64,000 bases of DNA from Bacteroidales bacterium. Lineage in GTDB: Bacteria; Bacteroidota; Bacteroidia; Bacteroidales; UBA932. Where the stretch lies: the NCBI GenBank assembly GCA_024401695.1, contig JAKSKN010000001.1, positions 186,001-250,000 of the forward strand, read 5' to 3'. Position 1 is the first letter of the stretch; each line of letters opens with the position of its first letter. The notes beneath the pieces are model-generated. The model saw only the letters and a list, made by a program, of their open reading frames with translations, did no database searches and was not told where the DNA came from. Of this stretch, positions 61,826 through 64,000 are shown piece after piece. Made by a program: the position numbers and the translations under genes.

Positions 61826-63469
61826 ATGGAACACTATCTTTCAAGACTCGAACACGCGATAAAGCAGAATTGGGAGAAACCCGCACTGTGCAATTTCAAC
61901 GGTGAGAAGTTCACCTTCGGCGACCTCGCGACCAACATAGCCAAATTCCACATCCTCTTCAGCGAATCCGGGATAAAGAAAGGCGACAAGATCGCCCTGT
62001 GCGCCAGGAACAGCGCCCGCTGGGCGGTTTCATTCCTCGCCATCAGCACGTATGGTGCAGTGGTGGTGCCCATCCTGAGCGAATTCACCCCGGACAGCAT
62101 CGGCCATCTGGTCAACCATTCGGAAAGCACATTCCTCTTCACCGACCCCGAGATATGGAGCGCAATCAACAAGGATGACATACCCGGCATACGGTGCGCC
62201 ATCAACTGCGCAGATTTCACCCTGCTTTTCTGCAAGGAGGATTCAATACGCAGCGCCTTCGAGAACCTCGGGAATTCATTCATCTCGAAATACCCTCTCG
62301 GCTTCACGGGCGAGAACGTAAAATATCCTGCCGGCAGCCTGGACGACCTTGCCGTCATAAACTACACCTCCGGCACCACGAGCGCGCCGAAGGGAGTGAT
62401 GATAACCTACGGCAACCTCAGCGCCACCATCATCTACGGAATGGACAACATGCCTTGCAGCTCGGCCGACAGGATCGTGTCGATGCTCCCGATGGGGCAC
62501 ATCTACGGACTGGTGTATGAATTCCTCTACACCATCTGCAGCGGCGTCAACGTCTTCTTCCTCGGCAAGACGCCGTCACCGTCACTGCTGATGAAGGCGA
62601 TGACTACGGTCAAGCCGTATATGATAGTCACCGTACCACTCGTGATGGAAAAGATATTCAAATCCTCCATCAAGCCGGTAGTTGGCAAATGGTACATCAA
62701 GGCTCTGATCTACATCCCCGGCATAGGCCACATCCTGCGCAAGAAGATCAGGACCAGGCTTCTGAACGCCTTCGGCGGCAATATCCGCTGCATCATCATG
62801 GGCGGCGCCGCGCTCAATCCCGAGGTCGAGAAATGGTTCCGCCTTCTCAGGCTCCCGTTCACGGTCGGATACGGGATGACCGAGGCAAGCCCCCTGCTCG
62901 CCTACGAGCACTGGAGCCGCTACGCAAAGGGATCCTGCGGCAAGGCTGTCAGCTGCGCCACCGTACGCATCGATTCGGAAGACCCGCAGCACATTGCCGG
63001 AGAGATCCTGGCCAAGGGCGACAACATCTGCGCCGGCTATTTCAAGAATCCGGAAGCCAGCGGGAAACTTTTCACCGAAGACGGCTTCCTGCACACGGGT
63101 GACCTGGGCATCATCGACAAGGCCGGCAACATCTACATCAAGGGACGCTGCAAGACTATGATCCTGTCGGCAAACGGGCAGAACATCTATCCGGAAGAGG
63201 TCGAGGCAGTCATCAACGCCAACAATTATGTCGCCGAATCAGTCGTCGTGGACCGCGCCAGCAAGCTCGTGGCCCTGGTTTACCTCGACCGCGATGCCAT
63301 CAAGAGGGACAAGCTCGACGAAGAGGCGGTTTCCGACATCCCGGAAACGATCCGCACCAACTCAAACCGCAACCTTCCTTCGTACAGCCAGCTCACCAAG
63401 ATCGAGATTGTTCTGGCCCCGTTCGAGAAGACACCGAAAATGAGCATCAAACGCTTCCTTTACAAGTAA
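61826..63469 (+). CDS. Long-chain acyl-CoA synthetase-type AMP ligase
   Basis: 547 residues from MEHYLSRLEHAIKQNWEKPA. Motif A3 is INYTSGTTSAPKGVMITYGN, A5 is VGYGMTEASPLL, A7 is HTGDLGIIDKAGNIYIKGR and the A10-type lysine lies in EKTPKMSIKRFLY. Such enzymes activate fatty acids with CoA for lipid synthesis. It is about as long as the usual family member. It stands alone, with its own promoter. Confidence 0.92.
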   Translation: MEHYLSRLEHAIKQNWEKPALCNFNGEKFTFGDLATNIAKFHILFSESGIKKGDKIALCARNSARWAVSFLAISTYGAVVVPILSEFTPDSIGHLVNHSESTFLFTDPEIWSAINKDDIPGIRCAINCADFTLLFCKEDSIRSAFENLGNSFISKYPLGFTGENVKYPAGSLDDLAVINYTSGTTSAPKGVMITYGNLSATIIYGMDNMPCSSADRIVSMLPMGHIYGLVYEFLYTICSGVNVFFLGKTPSPSLLMKAMTTVKPYMIVTVPLVMEKIFKSSIKPVVGKWYIKALIYIPGIGHILRKKIRTRLLNAFGGNIRCIIMGGAALNPEVEKWFRLLRLPFTVGYGMTEASPLLAYEHWSRYAKGSCGKAVSCATVRIDSEDPQHIAGEILAKGDNICAGYFKNPEASGKLFTEDGFLHTGDLGIIDKAGNIYIKGRCKTMILSANGQNIYPEEVEAVINANNYVAESVVVDRASKLVALVYLDRDAIKRDKLDEEAVSDIPETIRTNSNRNLPSYSQLTKIEIVLAPFEKTPKMSIKRFLYK

Positions 63470-63475
63470 TAGCGA

Positions 63476-63506
63476 TTGCTTTTTCATTGGATTTTGCCTA
63501 AATTTG
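63476..63506 (+). promoter_or_regulatory. Promoter of the propeller sensor gene
   Basis: TTG at 63476-63478, 20 bases, TAAATTTG at 63499-63506; the ATG follows 28 bases later. Confidence 0.7.
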
Positions 63507-63534
63507 TGAATATCGAATTCCGCAAATTGACAAT

Positions 63535-64000
63535 ATGCTAAAATTAATCCGCAAAGTCCTCTTAGTCAGTTCATTACTAGTACTCTTCCAGCAGGGTTCA
63601 AGCGCACGCGGTCTTTTCTACAAGTCTGTCGCGTCGGCTGAAAATTTCCAGGCGGCCATAACAGTCATCCACGCCGAAGCCAGAGGCTATATCTGGGTCG
63701 GGACGATGAACGGTCTCGTCCGCTTCGACAATTCCGGCTATCGCAACTATTCGGCTGACGGGCAGCCCGGTTCAATCCCGGGCAACTGCATCTATCAGAT
63801 CTGTGAGGATTCCCGGCACGGAATATGGGTGATGACCGACAACGGATCCGCATTGTTCAACCCGGCGGAAGATTCGTTCGAGGCGGTGGAATTCGATGAA
63901 AGTGTCCAGAACGGAGACGGGTCAGCAAAGACCTTCTTCTGTGCGTACCAATTTGACGGAGGATTCTACGCCGGAGGCGTGAACTGCATCTACAGATACG
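63535..64000 (+). CDS. Propeller sensor (hybrid two-component type), 5' part only
   Basis: Open from the ATG at 63535 to the window edge (155 codons). A signal sequence (MLKLIRKVLLVSSLLVLFQQ) is followed by two-component-regulator propeller repeats: GYIWVGTMNGLVRFDN and HGIWVMTDNGSALFNP. In Bacteroidetes such propellers head hybrid two-component systems that sense oligosaccharides in the periplasm. The kinase and regulator parts would lie beyond the edge. The nearest glycan genes in the window are the arabinan set at 44-51 kb, but no link can be shown. Confidence 0.85.
   Translation, partial: MLKLIRKVLLVSSLLVLFQQGSSARGLFYKSVASAENFQAAITVIHAEARGYIWVGTMNGLVRFDNSGYRNYSADGQPGSIPGNCIYQICEDSRHGIWVMTDNGSALFNPAEDSFEAVEFDESVQNGDGSAKTFFCAYQFDGGFYAGGVNCIYRY

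Overview
The window comes from a member of the Bacteroidetes, most likely the order Bacteroidales. Three things point there: many genes carry the Bacteroidetes -7 promoter box TAnnTTTG (several with TTG 20 bases upstream), a UpxY-type NusG-like antiterminator heads a polysaccharide locus, and the right edge holds the start of a periplasmic propeller sensor of the hybrid two-component type. Base composition is mosaic. The blocks at about 20.3-25.3 kb and 41.9-64 kb are visibly GC-rich and look like host backbone. The blocks at 0-20 kb and 25.3-41.5 kb are more AT-rich and look acquired. I cannot name the species.

Region 1 (0.1-23.8 kb, all on the minus strand) is an exopolysaccharide or capsule locus read from right to left. 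It starts with upxY and three genes that fit galacturonate salvage (galacturonokinase-like kinase, sugar-1-phosphate nucleotidyltransferase, UDP-glucuronate 4-epimerase). It ends with an unusual set: WbuC cupin, ATP-grasp ligase, NeuD-like acyltransferase, FabZ-like hot-dog protein, thiamine-diphosphate enzyme, NeuB-family synthase, acyl carrier protein, metallo-beta-lactamase-fold hydrolase, AMP-ligase, a LuxE-LuxC fusion, a DegT aminotransferase, a Wzx-like flippase and a glycosyltransferase. Together these suggest a carboxylic acid activated on a carrier protein, reduced to an aldehyde, and condensed or aminated into a glycan building block. Between the two halves (14.2-20.2 kb) sits a co-directional defence-like cassette: an AbiJ/HEPN-like protein, a GHKL ATPase fused to a PD-(D/E)XK nuclease, a DUF262/DUF1524 (GmrSD-like) protein followed in frame by a phosphoribosyltransferase relic, and a DUF3990/DUF3791 pair.

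Region 2 (24-41.7 kb) is accessory DNA full of scars: a decayed tnpB with its end hairpin, a tRNA-Thr relic, a 65-bp hairpin element inside a 51-bp repeat whose uninterrupted copy lies at 58.3 kb, and remnants of an alkD and an ATPase gene. It also carries a YefM/YoeB-type toxin-antitoxin pair, a DUF4143 ATPase, two divergent modules sharing one promoter/leader sequence (sigma-like gene / unknown gene, and HTH regulator / ORF6N gene), an intact tRNA-Thr, an AlkD-like protein, a SNF2 helicase, an AbiEi/AbiEii pair and a broken TOTE-type primase-helicase.

Region 3 (41.8-64 kb) is backbone: folE; a long minus-strand operon from asd down through DUF4380, a small envelope protein, a CDF transporter and an arabinan-degrading set (GH127, CE6-GH51 fusion, GH43) to an M28 peptidase; an aldo/keto reductase with a Tat-type signal beside tatA and tatC; a short manC-like gene; two tRNA-Lys genes; a PI-PLC-like lipoprotein; a small lipoprotein; a HAD hydrolase; an acyl-CoA ligase; and the partial propeller sensor.
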